Shown here one piece after another: positions 7,182-15,512 of a stretch of 32,197 bases of DNA (position 1 is its first letter; every line of letters begins with the position of its first letter). The stretch is from Rhizobium sp. (GTDB lineage Bacteria; Pseudomonadota; Alphaproteobacteria; Rhizobiales; Rhizobiaceae): assembly GCA_003527225.1 (NCBI GenBank), contig DPXQ01000043.1, forward strand, positions 1 through 32,197. Reading direction: 5' to 3'. The notes below the pieces were generated by a model. The model made no database searches, was not told where the DNA came from, and was given only the letters and a program-made list of their open reading frames with translations. A program made the translations under genes and the position numbers.

Positions 7182-7208
7182 GGCCGCCTCCGATGTAAAG
7201 AGGCGGCC
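7182..7208 (-). other. Stem-loop in the mrcA-prfB intergenic space
   Basis: GGCCGCCTC (7182-7190) and GAGGCGGCC (7200-7208) form a perfect 9-bp stem around a 9-base loop, between the mrcA stop and the prfB start. In the direction of the genes the stem is followed by GCAATTATG, not by a T-run, so it is a poor intrinsic terminator. It may stabilise the mrcA 3' end or uncouple the two genes. On the other strand it is followed by TTT, but no gene reads that way. Confidence 0.5.
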
Positions 7209-7231
7209 TTTCGTGCAACCTGTAACGACTA

Positions 7232-9688
7232 TCAGAAGAGACCACCCGAACCGGAAGTCACGGCATCATTGGCCTGAGGCGAGGATTTGAGGATTTCCTC
7301 AGGCGCCATGTATTCTTCCATGCCGATAACAGAGAACGTGTCGGCCGGACCTGTCCCCGGCTTGAAGGCTTCGATGATGGTATCGGGCTCGCCGGCAAAG
7401 GCCTGCATCCCCGTCTTGCGGTTGACTGGGATGAGGCTCATGCCTTCAGGAATATGAAACTTGCCCGGCGGCGTGCCGGCCACCGCCGCCTGCATAAACT
7501 TATTGAAAATCGGGGCCGCCAGGCCACCACCGGTCGCACCACGACCAAGCGGCGCGGGACTGTCAAAGCCAAGATATAGGCCGGCGACGAGATCCGGCGT
7601 ATAGCCGACGAACCAGGCATCCTTTTCGTCGTTGGTCGTGCCGGTCTTGCCGGCCGTCGGACGTTCGAGCTTGATCTTGCCGGCCGCCGTGCCGCGCGAA
7701 ACCACGCCTTCCATCATCGATGTAATCTGGTAGGCGGTCATCGGGTCGAGTACTTGCTCGCGGTTATCCACAATCACCGGCTCTTCCTGATTGCCCCAAC
7801 CATTGGCGTTGCACCCTTCGCAAACACGCTCTTCATGGCGGAAGATGGTCTTGCCATAACGGTCCTGGATGCGGTCGATCAGAGTGGGCTTGATCTGCTT
7901 TCCGCCATTGGCAAAAACGGAATAGGCCGAAACCATGCGCAACACGGTCGTCTCACCTGATCCGAGCGACATGGCGAGAACCGGCGACATCTTATCGTAG
8001 ACGCCGAAGCGCTCGGCATATTCGGCGACAAGGTTCATGCCCATGTCATTGGCCAGGCGCACGGTCATCTGGTTACGCGACTTTTCGATGCCGAGCCGCA
8101 GGGTGGACGGTCCCGCCGAGCCGCCGCCATAGTTCTGCGGACGCCAGACCTGGCCGCCCTGCACGATCTCGATCGGCGCGTCCATGATAACGGAAGCGGG
8201 AGTGTAGCCGTTGTCGAGCGCGGCGGCGTAAACGAATGGCTTAAAGGACGAGCCAGGCTGGCGCATTGCCTGGGTGGCACGGTTGAATTCCGACTGGGCA
8301 TAGGAGAAGCCGCCGACCATGGCCAGCACACGTCCTGTATGCGGATCCATCGCGACAAGCCCGCCCTGCACCTTCGGCGGCTGGCGAAGCCGATAGCTTC
8401 CGGCCTCGCCGTCCTTGATGGGCTCGACGAAGACGACGTCACCCGGCTGCAGAACGCCTTCGGGCGATTTTGCCGTCTTGCGATCGCCAGTGGCCGAGCG
8501 ATAGGCCCATTCCATATTCTCGGCGAGGATCTTGCCGGTCTGCCGCTCGGCGATAACCTTGCCGTCCGCTTCCTTCGCGGGCTGCAGCCCGATGTCGACC
8601 CGGTCGGTGGACACAGAGAGGACCACGGCCAGCTTCCACTCAGGCACATCGCTCAAGCCGTTGACCTTCGCCAATCCGGCGCCCCAGTCTCCAGTGACGC
8701 TGATCTGCGTGACCGGCGCGCGATAGCCGCGCCGCTCATCGTAGCTGATCAAGCCGTCCTGCAAGGCCTTGCGGGCAAACATCTGCATCTTCGGGTCGAG
8801 AGACGTGCGTACAGAAAGCCCGCCTTCGTAAAGCGCCTTGTCGCCGTAGCGCTCGATGATCTGGCGGCGAACCTCCTCCGAAAAATAGTCGGAGGCGAAC
8901 AGATGGGAGCCGGTTCGCCGGAGTGTCACGCCCAACGGCTGCTTCTTGGCGTCGGCGCCATCTGCCGCGCTGACGAAGCCGTTCTCCACCATGCGATCGA
9001 TCACCCAGTTGCGCCGCTCGATCGCGGCTTCAGGATGGCGGAAGGGATGATAATTGGATGGCCCCTTGGGTAGCGATGCGAGATAGGCGGCCTCGGCCAC
9101 CGTGAGTTCGGTCACTGCCTTGTCGAAATAGGTCAGGGCCGCACCGGCAATGCCGTAGGCGTTCATTCCGAAGAATATCTCGTTGAGATAGAGCTCAAGG
9201 ATCTTGTCCTTGCTGTAAGTCTGCTCGATCCGGAACGACAGGATCGCTTCCTTCACCTTGCGGTCGATCGTCTGATCGGACGAAAGGAGAAAATTCTTGG
9301 CGACCTGCTGGGTGATGGTCGAGGCGCCGACGGGGCGTCGTCCGGAACCCAGATTCTGAAGATTGGTCACGACCGCGCGGGCAAGTCCAAAAACATCAAC
9401 ACCGGGATGATTGTAGAAGTTCTTGTCTTCAGCGGAGAGGAAGGCAGCCTTGACCCGATCCGGTACCGCCTGGATGGGCAGGAAGAGGCGGCGTTCGCGC
9501 GCATATTCGGCCATCAGAGCGCCGTTGTCTGCATGAATACGCGTCGCAACCGGCGGCTCGTAACTGCTGAGGACCGCGTAGTCGGGCAAATCCTTCGATA
9601 CGCCGTTCAGATATACCGCAACGACAACCGCAACGCCGAGTGCCAGAACGGATGCGAGTCCGAAGAAATATCCAATCAGTCTGATCAT
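7232..9688 (-). CDS. mrcA: Penicillin-binding protein 1A, bifunctional transglycosylase/transpeptidase
   Basis: Class A PBP of 818 residues that polymerises glycan strands from lipid II and cross-links the peptides in the periplasm. Residues about 4-27 are the membrane anchor. The GT51 transglycosylase domain (about 60-235) has SAEDKNFYNHPG with catalytic Glu87, followed by STITQQVAKN and RKVKEAILSFRIEQ. A long central insert of about 150 residues (OB-like domain) follows. The transpeptidase domain has SSFK with nucleophile Ser480 and Lys483, SRNQ as the SxN-type motif, and KTGTT at 681. The start at 9688 is chosen because the membrane helix follows at once; the open frame upstream to 9871 codes nothing recognisable. 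It is downstream of amiC (255-base gap) and upstream of prfB. Confidence 0.93.
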   Translation of the reverse strand: MIRLIGYFFGLASVLALGVAVVVAVYLNGVSKDLPDYAVLSSYEPPVATRIHADNGALMAEYARERRLFLPIQAVPDRVKAAFLSAEDKNFYNHPGVDVFGLARAVVTNLQNLGSGRRPVGASTITQQVAKNFLLSSDQTIDRKVKEAILSFRIEQTYSKDKILELYLNEIFFGMNAYGIAGAALTYFDKAVTELTVAEAAYLASLPKGPSNYHPFRHPEAAIERRNWVIDRMVENGFVSAADGADAKKQPLGVTLRRTGSHLFASDYFSEEVRRQIIERYGDKALYEGGLSVRTSLDPKMQMFARKALQDGLISYDERRGYRAPVTQISVTGDWGAGLAKVNGLSDVPEWKLAVVLSVSTDRVDIGLQPAKEADGKVIAERQTGKILAENMEWAYRSATGDRKTAKSPEGVLQPGDVVFVEPIKDGEAGSYRLRQPPKVQGGLVAMDPHTGRVLAMVGGFSYAQSEFNRATQAMRQPGSSFKPFVYAAALDNGYTPASVIMDAPIEIVQGGQVWRPQNYGGGSAGPSTLRLGIEKSRNQMTVRLANDMGMNLVAEYAERFGVYDKMSPVLAMSLGSGETTVLRMVSAYSVFANGGKQIKPTLIDRIQDRYGKTIFRHEERVCEGCNANGWGNQEEPVIVDNREQVLDPMTAYQITSMMEGVVSRGTAAGKIKLERPTAGKTGTTNDEKDAWFVGYTPDLVAGLYLGFDSPAPLGRGATGGGLAAPIFNKFMQAAVAGTPPGKFHIPEGMSLIPVNRKTGMQAFAGEPDTIIEAFKPGTGPADTFSVIGMEEYMAPEEILKSSPQANDAVTSGSGGLF

Positions 9689-9943
9689 ATTCGAGCTACC
9701 GGCTTTCGCTTTCGGTTCGGCGCGCAATGGCAAATATCGCACATATCGTCGCGTTTTGCACGTCGTGCGCCCATTGGCAAGACTAAGGGGACTGCAATGA
9801 AACCCGTATGGTTGCAACAGACGGCCCAATTCGGAGTAACGGCCCGATTGTGAGGAAAATAGGGCCAGCATATGCGCGACGGCGATTCATTCCGCATCGG
9901 CGAAATCCGTGGTCGCAGACGACGCCAACAAGCGCGCGGCCGA

Positions 9944-11200
9944 TCACCCTCCATTGGCAATGATTGGCGCGCTATAGCGCTTGATCGCTTCCGTGACGAG
10001 ATCGGCGATCTTGGCGCGCCACTTCTCGTCGAGCAAAACCTTTTCGTCTTCCTTGTTGGACAGAAAGCCCAATTCCAGCAGGACAGACGGCACGTCATGG
10101 GCCTGCAAGACCCGGAAACCGGCATAGCGATGGGGATTGTTGATCAGAGCCACCTGGCCCTCGAAAGAGCGCACCACCGCATTGGCCATCGAGATCGAAA
10201 AAGCCTGGGTTTCGCGCCGGGTAAAATCAAGCAGGATATCCGTCACTTCCGCCGGCTCGGTGGTAAGATCGACACCTCCGACTTCGTCTGCGAGATTTTC
10301 GCGTTCGGCGAGGTCGGCCGCCATGTTGTCAGAGGCCTTGTCGGAAATGGTGTAGACCGTGGCCCCCCGGATATAGGGCTGGCGCAACTTGTCGGCATGC
10401 AGGGAGATAAACAGGTTCGCCCGGTGCTGGCGGGCGATCGTGACCCGCTCTGAAAGAGACAGGAACTCATCTCCCTCGCGCGTCAGGAAGGCCTTGATCC
10501 CCGGCTCGCCGGAAAGACGCTTTAGCAATGCCTTGGCAACGGCGAGCGTAATCTCCTTCTCGGGCGTCTTCGTTTCGGTGGCAATGGCCCCGTTGTCGAT
10601 CCCACCATGCCCGGCATCAATGGCGATGACAAAATCGTTCGCCGAGCCTGGCTCCGGCTCCACAATCCGGTCGCCCCGAGTTGCGGCAACGGGCACCGCC
10701 TGAGCGTTCCATGCCTGGCTCTTAACGAGGTCGGAAAAGACCTCTTCGGACACCATCTCGGAATCGAGAACAAGCCGGTAGCCTTTTCCCGCCTCATCGA
10801 CCTGCACCTCCGCGAGCGCCAGCTTCGCCGGACGCTGAGCCGTGAGCACAATTCTGGCCGAATCGGCCCCCATCGAACCGTAGCGGATGTCGTTGAATAG
10901 CCCGCGCGCCTTCAGATCGTCCTGCCCGAAGGCAAACGCAGTCGCGGGCAGATCGACGACGATGCGGTCCGGCTTCGCGATATAGCGAACCTCGAAGCTT
11001 GGCTTGCGGTCGAAATCGATCACGATGCGCGTGCGGGCCCGGTCACCGGCAATCCGCGCCGCATAGGCGACCAGCGGACTGCCTTCAGCGGCGCTCGCCT
11101 GCACTACAGGAAGAATCAATGTTGATATCGACATCATCAGGCAGGCCAAAAGCGCCGTGCCCCACCGCCCAAGACGGCCGCCGATCCAAGAATGGTTCAC
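9944..11200 (-). CDS. amiC: N-acetylmuramoyl-L-alanine amidase, AmiC-like
   Basis: Periplasmic zinc amidase that cuts the bond between muramic acid and the stem peptide, used in daughter-cell separation. The 418-residue precursor has a signal peptide (about residues 10-37, ending QASA-AEG), an AMIN domain (about 44-140) that targets septal peptidoglycan, a linker, and an amidase_3 domain from about 190. Zinc ligands are visible: His198 in IDAGHGGIDNG, Glu216 in EKEITLA and His268 in SLHAD. The catalytic glutamate lies in VLLELGFLSNKED. The GTG at 11200 is chosen because AGGGG sits 6 bases upstream and a proper signal peptide follows. The open frame continues upstream to 11371, but those residues look non-coding. 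Its activity is usually controlled by EnvC/NlpD-type activators, none of which is in this window. Confidence 0.92.
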   Translation of the reverse strand: MNHSWIGGRLGRWGTALLACLMMSISTLILPVVQASAAEGSPLVAYAARIAGDRARTRIVIDFDRKPSFEVRYIAKPDRIVVDLPATAFAFGQDDLKARGLFNDIRYGSMGADSARIVLTAQRPAKLALAEVQVDEAGKGYRLVLDSEMVSEEVFSDLVKSQAWNAQAVPVAATRGDRIVEPEPGSANDFVIAIDAGHGGIDNGAIATETKTPEKEITLAVAKALLKRLSGEPGIKAFLTREGDEFLSLSERVTIARQHRANLFISLHADKLRQPYIRGATVYTISDKASDNMAADLAERENLADEVGGVDLTTEPAEVTDILLDFTRRETQAFSISMANAVVRSFEGQVALINNPHRYAGFRVLQAHDVPSVLLELGFLSNKEDEKVLLDEKWRAKIADLVTEAIKRYSAPIIANGG

Positions 11201-11890
11201 ACTCGCCCCTTTCCGCCCGTGCCCTCGTACACTCCCGCCGCCGCGAGATTGTGATCCTGCCTTCGGCTCGAAACTGCCAAAAATCAAATCCGCACCAAGG
11301 ACGAATCGACTCTTCGCCCAGATGGAAGGCCGCCCGCAAGACCTCCCGTGGTTCATAAGATACAGAATCACACCAATGCGTGAAGCGCCATTAATCCATC
11401 GTTATTATGGCACAATTGGGTTTTCCCTTGCTATTGCGATGGAGAAAACATACAAGGCACACGAGGGATAGAAGTGCCCACGGGATAGAATCATCGCCGC
11501 GGCTGCCAACTTGTAAGGGTTTGGCGCCAAGCTTGCCGGACATTCATCCGCCGTCACTGCATTTTTATCCTGAAACTGGATTACGGGCCGGCAGTTGGCC
11601 GGTTTTGGTAACTGGTGGGCAACCACCAAATGCTCTTCAGAGCACTCATCGGGCCCAAGGGCCTATGGCATTGTCGTTTTCGTTCGGTCATTGATGTCGT
11701 TGCAGCAGGGTCTTAAAAACGTTGGCAGACTTGGGGACTTCAATGTCCCGGAAGCTGTGCAACTGCTGCTCGCACACCCCGCCGAACGTGAACATCTATT
11801 ATCCGGCGCTTTGCCCGCAAGACATCTCTCGCACGTTCACGCAACGAGCGACCCGGTCTCTTCGATGCAGCGCCGAGGAGCACACCTTAA
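11201..11890. other. 690-base gene-free region between divergent amiC and rne
   Basis: No convincing protein gene was found. The short open frames on both strands lack ribosome-binding sites and family resemblance. The half next to rne contains several hairpins (11588-11602, 11613-11628, 11735-11750) and a distant complementary pair (CGTGAAC 11787-11793 with GTTCACG 11835-11841). It most likely holds the amiC promoter and a long structured rne leader. A small RNA gene is possible. Confidence 0.55.
11588..11628 (+). promoter_or_regulatory. Paired hairpins in the probable rne leader
   Basis: CCGGC (11588-11592), loop AGTTG and GCCGG (11598-11602) are followed by TTTT, which resembles a weak intrinsic terminator. 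Ten bases later TGGTGG (11613-11618) and CCACCA (11623-11628) close a GCAA tetraloop, a stable GNRA type. In E. coli the rne leader is structured and is the target of RNase E autoregulation. A comparable role here is inference. Confidence 0.4.
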
Positions 11891-14734
11891 ATGGCAGACA
11901 AAATGCTTATCGACGCGTCTCACGAAGAAGAGACGCGCGTTGTCGTCGTACGCGGTAACCGGATAGAAGAATTCGATTTCGAGTCCCAGCACAAAAAACA
12001 AATCAGGGGCAACATCTATCTGGCCAAGGTTACGCGGGTCGAACCCTCGCTACAGGCCGCATTCGTTGATTATGGCGGCAATCGCCACGGCTTCCTGGCA
12101 TTCGCCGAAATCCATCCTGATTACTATCAAATCCCGCTGGCGGACCGTCAGGCACTCCTGAGCGCCGAGGCGGAAGAGCATCGCCGCGATGATGACGGCG
12201 ACACGGACGCGCCCGTAGCCGACCTCGCCAATCAAGAACAGCCGGATATCGGCATTGTTCCTGCCAAGGAAGAGGTGGAAGAAGCAGCCGCATCGACCGG
12301 GCCGGCAGCGGAGCCCGCCGAAGAACCGGCGCCCAAGCCGAAGGCGCGCCGCGCACGCAAGCCGCGCGGCAAGAAGGCAACTGAGGCGGAAGAAGCAGCT
12401 GAAACAACCACCGAGGCTCCCGAAAGCGCGAGCAGCGCCGAGGACGAGGGTGGCAATGGCAGCATGGCTGCCATGGTTGACATGGACGAGATCTCGGAAG
12501 AAGCCGGCGGCGGTCGTCGCGGTCGTGGCGACGATTTCGATGATGACGACGACGACCACGACGGCGAAAAGGAAGAGATCGAATCCGTCGGCGCCGAGGA
12601 CGCGATGGAGGAAGTCCCCGATCGCGTCGTACGCAAGCCCCGCAAGCAGTACCGCATTCAGGAAGTCATCAAGCGCCGGCAGATCCTCCTGGTCCAGGTG
12701 GCCAAGGAAGAACGCGGAAACAAGGGCGCGGCACTGACCACCTACCTGTCGCTTGCCGGCCGCTACTCGGTCCTGATGCCGAATACGGCGCGCGGCGGCG
12801 GCATTTCGCGCAAGATCGTCAGTCCGCAAGACCGCAAGCGGCTGAAGGAAATCGCTCGCGGGCTCGAAGTGCCGCAAGGCATGGGCGTGATCCTGCGTAC
12901 AGCCGGGGCCAATCGCACCAAGGTCGAGGTCAAGCGCGACTTCGAATATCTGATGCGCCTTTGGGAGAACGTTCGCACGCTAACGCTGAACTCCACTGCC
13001 CCCTGCCTCGTCTACGAGGAAGGAAGCCTGATCAAGCGCTCGATCCGTGACCTTTACAACAAGGACATCAACGAGATCGTCGTCGCCGGCGAGGAAGGCT
13101 ATCGCGAAGCGAAGGACTTCATGAAGATGCTGATGCCGAGCCACGCAAAGGTGGTTCAGCCGTATCGCGACCTTCATCCGATCTTCTCGCGCTCCGGCAT
13201 CGAGGGACAGCTCGACCGGATGCTGCAGCCGCAGGTGACGCTGAAGTCCGGCGGCTACATCATCATCAACCAGACCGAAGCGCTGGTGGCCATCGACGTC
13301 AACTCTGGCCGCTCGACACGCGAATATTCCATCGAGGATACAGCCCTTCAGACCAACCTCGAGGCCGCCGAAGAAGTAGCCCGCCAGCTTCGCCTGCGCG
13401 ACCTCGCGGGCCTGATCGTCATCGACTTCATCGACATGGAAGAAAAGCGCAACAACCGCGCCGTCGAGAAGAAGCTGAAGGACTGCCTGAAGAACGATCG
13501 CGCGCGCATCCAGGTCGGCCGGATTTCGCATTTCGGCCTCCTGGAAATGTCGCGCCAGCGTATCCGGGCTTCGGTTCTGGAATCGACGACCCAGCTCTGC
13601 CCACATTGCGGCGGCACGGGCCTCATCCGCTCGCAATCTTCCGTCGCCCTGCACGTGCTGCGCGGCGTCGAAGAATACCTGCTGAAAAACACGACCCACG
13701 ACATCACGGTGCGCACGACGCCGGAAACCGCGCTCTACCTGCTCAACCAGAAGCGTGGCACCATTGTCGATTATGAGCACCGCTTCGGCGTAACAATCGT
13801 GATTGATTCCGACGACAGCGTCGGTTCCCAGCATTTCGCGATCGATCGCGGCGAACCGGTACCCAACCCGGTCAGGATCGAGACCCTCATGCAACTCCTT
13901 CCCGAGCCTGAGGAAGACGAAGTCTACATCGAACCTGAGGAAGAAGAGGAAGACGAAGAGGCCCTCGAGGCCGCGGTCGCTGCGAAGCCGGAAACGGCCG
14001 CCGCCAGCGACGAGCAGGCAGGACGCAAGCGCAAGCGCCGCCGCCGCCGCCGCAACAAGAACGGCAATGGCGATGGCGTTTCGGCCCAGGCCGTGAACGG
14101 CGAAGCCGACATGGACGAGGAAGAGGGCGACGAGGGCGAGGAAGAAGCCGCGTCTGACGCTTCCACCGAAGCTGGCGAACTGGCCTCCGAAGACGCTCAG
14201 AAGCGCAAGCGCCGCCGGCGCGGCAAGCGCGGGGGACGGCGGAACCGTCCCGGCGAGGAAACGGGCGACGAGAGTGAATCGTCTGCAGAGGGCGAGGACA
14301 GTGGTCCCGAAACCGAGGCCGAACTGATCGAGGAAATCGCGGATCAGAGCGTCACGGCGGAGCAGCCTGCCATGGCAGCCATCGAATCGGCAGAAACAAC
14401 CAGCGAGGAAGTGGTAGCACCGAAGCCGCGCCGGAGTCGCAAGGCAAAGGTCGCCGTTTCTCCGGTCGAGGAACCGATCATCGCCGAAGACAAGCCGGCG
14501 GCGGAAGCCGAGGTTATTGTAAAGAGCCTGACGCTCGCCGAAGAACCGGTGGTGGCAGTGGAAGAAGCGGCCGAAAAGGCAGCGGAAGCCGAAAAGCCGG
14601 CACGCGCAAATCGCCAGTCGAACGTCTCGAACTCCGAGCCGGTTGTCACATCGGCCAAAACGGCGGCGGAAGGCGAAGGCGAGCAGCCGAAGCCGAAAAA
14701 AGGCGGCTGGTGGCAGAAGCGCGGATTCTTTTGA
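11891..14734 (+). CDS. rne: Ribonuclease E
   Basis: Essential endonuclease that starts mRNA decay and matures rRNA and tRNA; core of the degradosome at the inner face of the membrane or nucleoid. The protein has 947 residues. The S1 domain begins near residue 37 (RGNIYLAKVTRVEPSLQAAFVDYG) and is split by a Glu/Asp/Ala-rich insertion (about 92-245), as is usual in alphaproteobacteria. It resumes at about 247. Catalytic Asp lies in ALVAIDVNSG (near 465-474), with the second acidic cluster in VIDFIDMEEKRNN (near 509-521). The zinc-link CPHC is at 570-573. The tail (about 680-947) is disordered and acidic, with arginine-rich RNA-binding blocks (near 712-722 and 770-785), and ends in GGWWQKRGFF. 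GAGGAG lies 12 bases before the ATG, slightly far. A second ATG at codon 5 is possible. Confidence 0.96.
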   Translation: MADKMLIDASHEEETRVVVVRGNRIEEFDFESQHKKQIRGNIYLAKVTRVEPSLQAAFVDYGGNRHGFLAFAEIHPDYYQIPLADRQALLSAEAEEHRRDDDGDTDAPVADLANQEQPDIGIVPAKEEVEEAAASTGPAAEPAEEPAPKPKARRARKPRGKKATEAEEAAETTTEAPESASSAEDEGGNGSMAAMVDMDEISEEAGGGRRGRGDDFDDDDDDHDGEKEEIESVGAEDAMEEVPDRVVRKPRKQYRIQEVIKRRQILLVQVAKEERGNKGAALTTYLSLAGRYSVLMPNTARGGGISRKIVSPQDRKRLKEIARGLEVPQGMGVILRTAGANRTKVEVKRDFEYLMRLWENVRTLTLNSTAPCLVYEEGSLIKRSIRDLYNKDINEIVVAGEEGYREAKDFMKMLMPSHAKVVQPYRDLHPIFSRSGIEGQLDRMLQPQVTLKSGGYIIINQTEALVAIDVNSGRSTREYSIEDTALQTNLEAAEEVARQLRLRDLAGLIVIDFIDMEEKRNNRAVEKKLKDCLKNDRARIQVGRISHFGLLEMSRQRIRASVLESTTQLCPHCGGTGLIRSQSSVALHVLRGVEEYLLKNTTHDITVRTTPETALYLLNQKRGTIVDYEHRFGVTIVIDSDDSVGSQHFAIDRGEPVPNPVRIETLMQLLPEPEEDEVYIEPEEEEEDEEALEAAVAAKPETAAASDEQAGRKRKRRRRRRNKNGNGDGVSAQAVNGEADMDEEEGDEGEEEAASDASTEAGELASEDAQKRKRRRRGKRGGRRNRPGEETGDESESSAEGEDSGPETEAELIEEIADQSVTAEQPAMAAIESAETTSEEVVAPKPRRSRKAKVAVSPVEEPIIAEDKPAAEAEVIVKSLTLAEEPVVAVEEAAEKAAEAEKPARANRQSNVSNSEPVVTSAKTAAEGEGEQPKPKKGGWWQKRGFF

Positions 14735-14754
14735 TCCCCTAGTTGATCATTGAG

Positions 14755-14783
14755 AAAACGGCCGCGCACTGCGCGGCCGTTTT
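14755..14783. terminator. Intrinsic terminator after rne
   Basis: AAAACGGCCGCGC (14755-14767), loop ACT and GCGCGGCCGTTTT (14771-14783) form a 13-bp GC-rich stem with an A/T-rich base, 20 bases after the rne stop. The A and T ends make it usable from both sides, including for the convergent GNAT gene ending at 14818. Confidence 0.88.
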
Positions 14784-14817
14784 GCATTCCACGATATTTT
14801 CCAGAAAGCTTGAGGCT

Positions 14818-15384
14818 TCAGTCGGCTGTGATTCTTTCCATTATCAAGGTCGGTTGATTCGCATACTCGGTCAGGCATTTTTCGATGTAGCCGTTCTTCA
14901 GCGCCACGCGGATGGATGCCGAATGTTCAGGATCGAAAAGACATGCGGTCTTGCCGCCTACAAAATTCCTGTCACCCCACTGTACGGCTGCCGCGACCGC
15001 TTCGGTCGCAAGGCCCTTGCCGTGCGCGCTCGCAACCAGCGCCCAACCAATTTCGGGAATTCCATCCAACGGCGGATCGATATCCCGCTTGTAATCGGCA
15101 AAGCCGACCTCCCCCAGAAATTGCCCGGTATCCCTGTCTTCGACGACCCAATAGCCAAACCCCAGGGCCTGCCAATGGCCGATATATCGCAGCAGACGCG
15201 ACCAAGATTCCGATGCCGTCGATGGCTTTCCCGTAATATAGCGAACGACGCGCTCGTCTGCCCACATCCCGGCCTCAGCGTCGAAATCACTGGCCCGATG
15301 ACCACGCATCCTGGTCCTGGGCGTCACCATCTCCGGTGCGGAAAATCTGGGGTCTCTGACAAGAATTGCTGACATCTGTCTCAT
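14818..15384 (-). CDS. GNAT N-acetyltransferase, RimJ/RimL-like
   Basis: A 188-residue acetyl-CoA-dependent acetyltransferase. The N-terminal TPRTRMRGHRASDFD resembles the RimJ/RimL start (LxTxRLxLRxxxxxD). The central cofactor-binding motif is EIGWALVASAHGKGLATEA (near residues 112-130), in which the Q/RxxGxG/A pyrophosphate loop appears as HGKGLA. The late NxxS-like segment EHSASIRVALKNGY (near 152-165) matches the GNAT motif B region. The substrate may be a ribosomal protein or a small molecule; the sequence does not say. The start is uncertain: GTG at 15387, ATG at 15384 and ATG at 15375 all lie close together with no strong ribosome site. A 21-bp-phased repeat sits upstream. It is convergent with rne. 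Confidence 0.8.
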   Translation of the reverse strand: MRQMSAILVRDPRFSAPEMVTPRTRMRGHRASDFDAEAGMWADERVVRYITGKPSTASESWSRLLRYIGHWQALGFGYWVVEDRDTGQFLGEVGFADYKRDIDPPLDGIPEIGWALVASAHGKGLATEAVAAAVQWGDRNFVGGKTACLFDPEHSASIRVALKNGYIEKCLTEYANQPTLIMERITAD

Positions 15385-15427
15385 CACTGGTGCTTCGGCA
15401 CTGCTTTCAGAATACCGCGCTCAGACA

Positions 15428-15490
15428 TTGATTCAAGCCGCTGACAGATTGATTCAACTGGCAACCAAACTGATTCCGGAAATGGCCCCA
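15428..15490. repeat. Three 21-bp-phased copies of a TTGATTCAA motif
   Basis: TTGATTCAA, itself a short palindrome (TTGA-N-TCAA), occurs at 15428-15436 and 15449-15457. A degenerate copy, CTGATTCCG, is at 15470-15478. The spacing is exactly 21 bases, two DNA turns, and the sequences between copies differ. The array lies between the aminotransferase stop and the GNAT start, both on the minus strand, so it may be a cooperative protein-binding site upstream of the GNAT gene. In one plus-strand frame it also reads as a heptad (LIQxxxx repeated), but no start codon supports a gene. Confidence 0.5.
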
Positions 15491-15512
15491 CGACACTGAT
15501 ATTCTTGTCATA

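Noticed and set aside
9839..9853. Short 18-codon plus-strand ORF with a good ribosome site ending near 9853 upstream of mrcA
   Set aside because: AAGGGGA precedes an ATG near 9797, but the ORF is antisense to the mrcA leader, has no partner gene on the plus strand and no visible peptide feature. Chance is more likely.
11405..11629. A 74-codon minus-strand frame in the amiC-rne gap
   Set aside because: No ribosome-binding site, no recognisable motif, and mixed composition; it may be chance.
11595..11966. A 123-codon open frame overlapping the rne start
   Set aside because: It has no ribosome site and no family resemblance, and it runs into the well-supported rne in another frame. The region is better explained as a structured leader.
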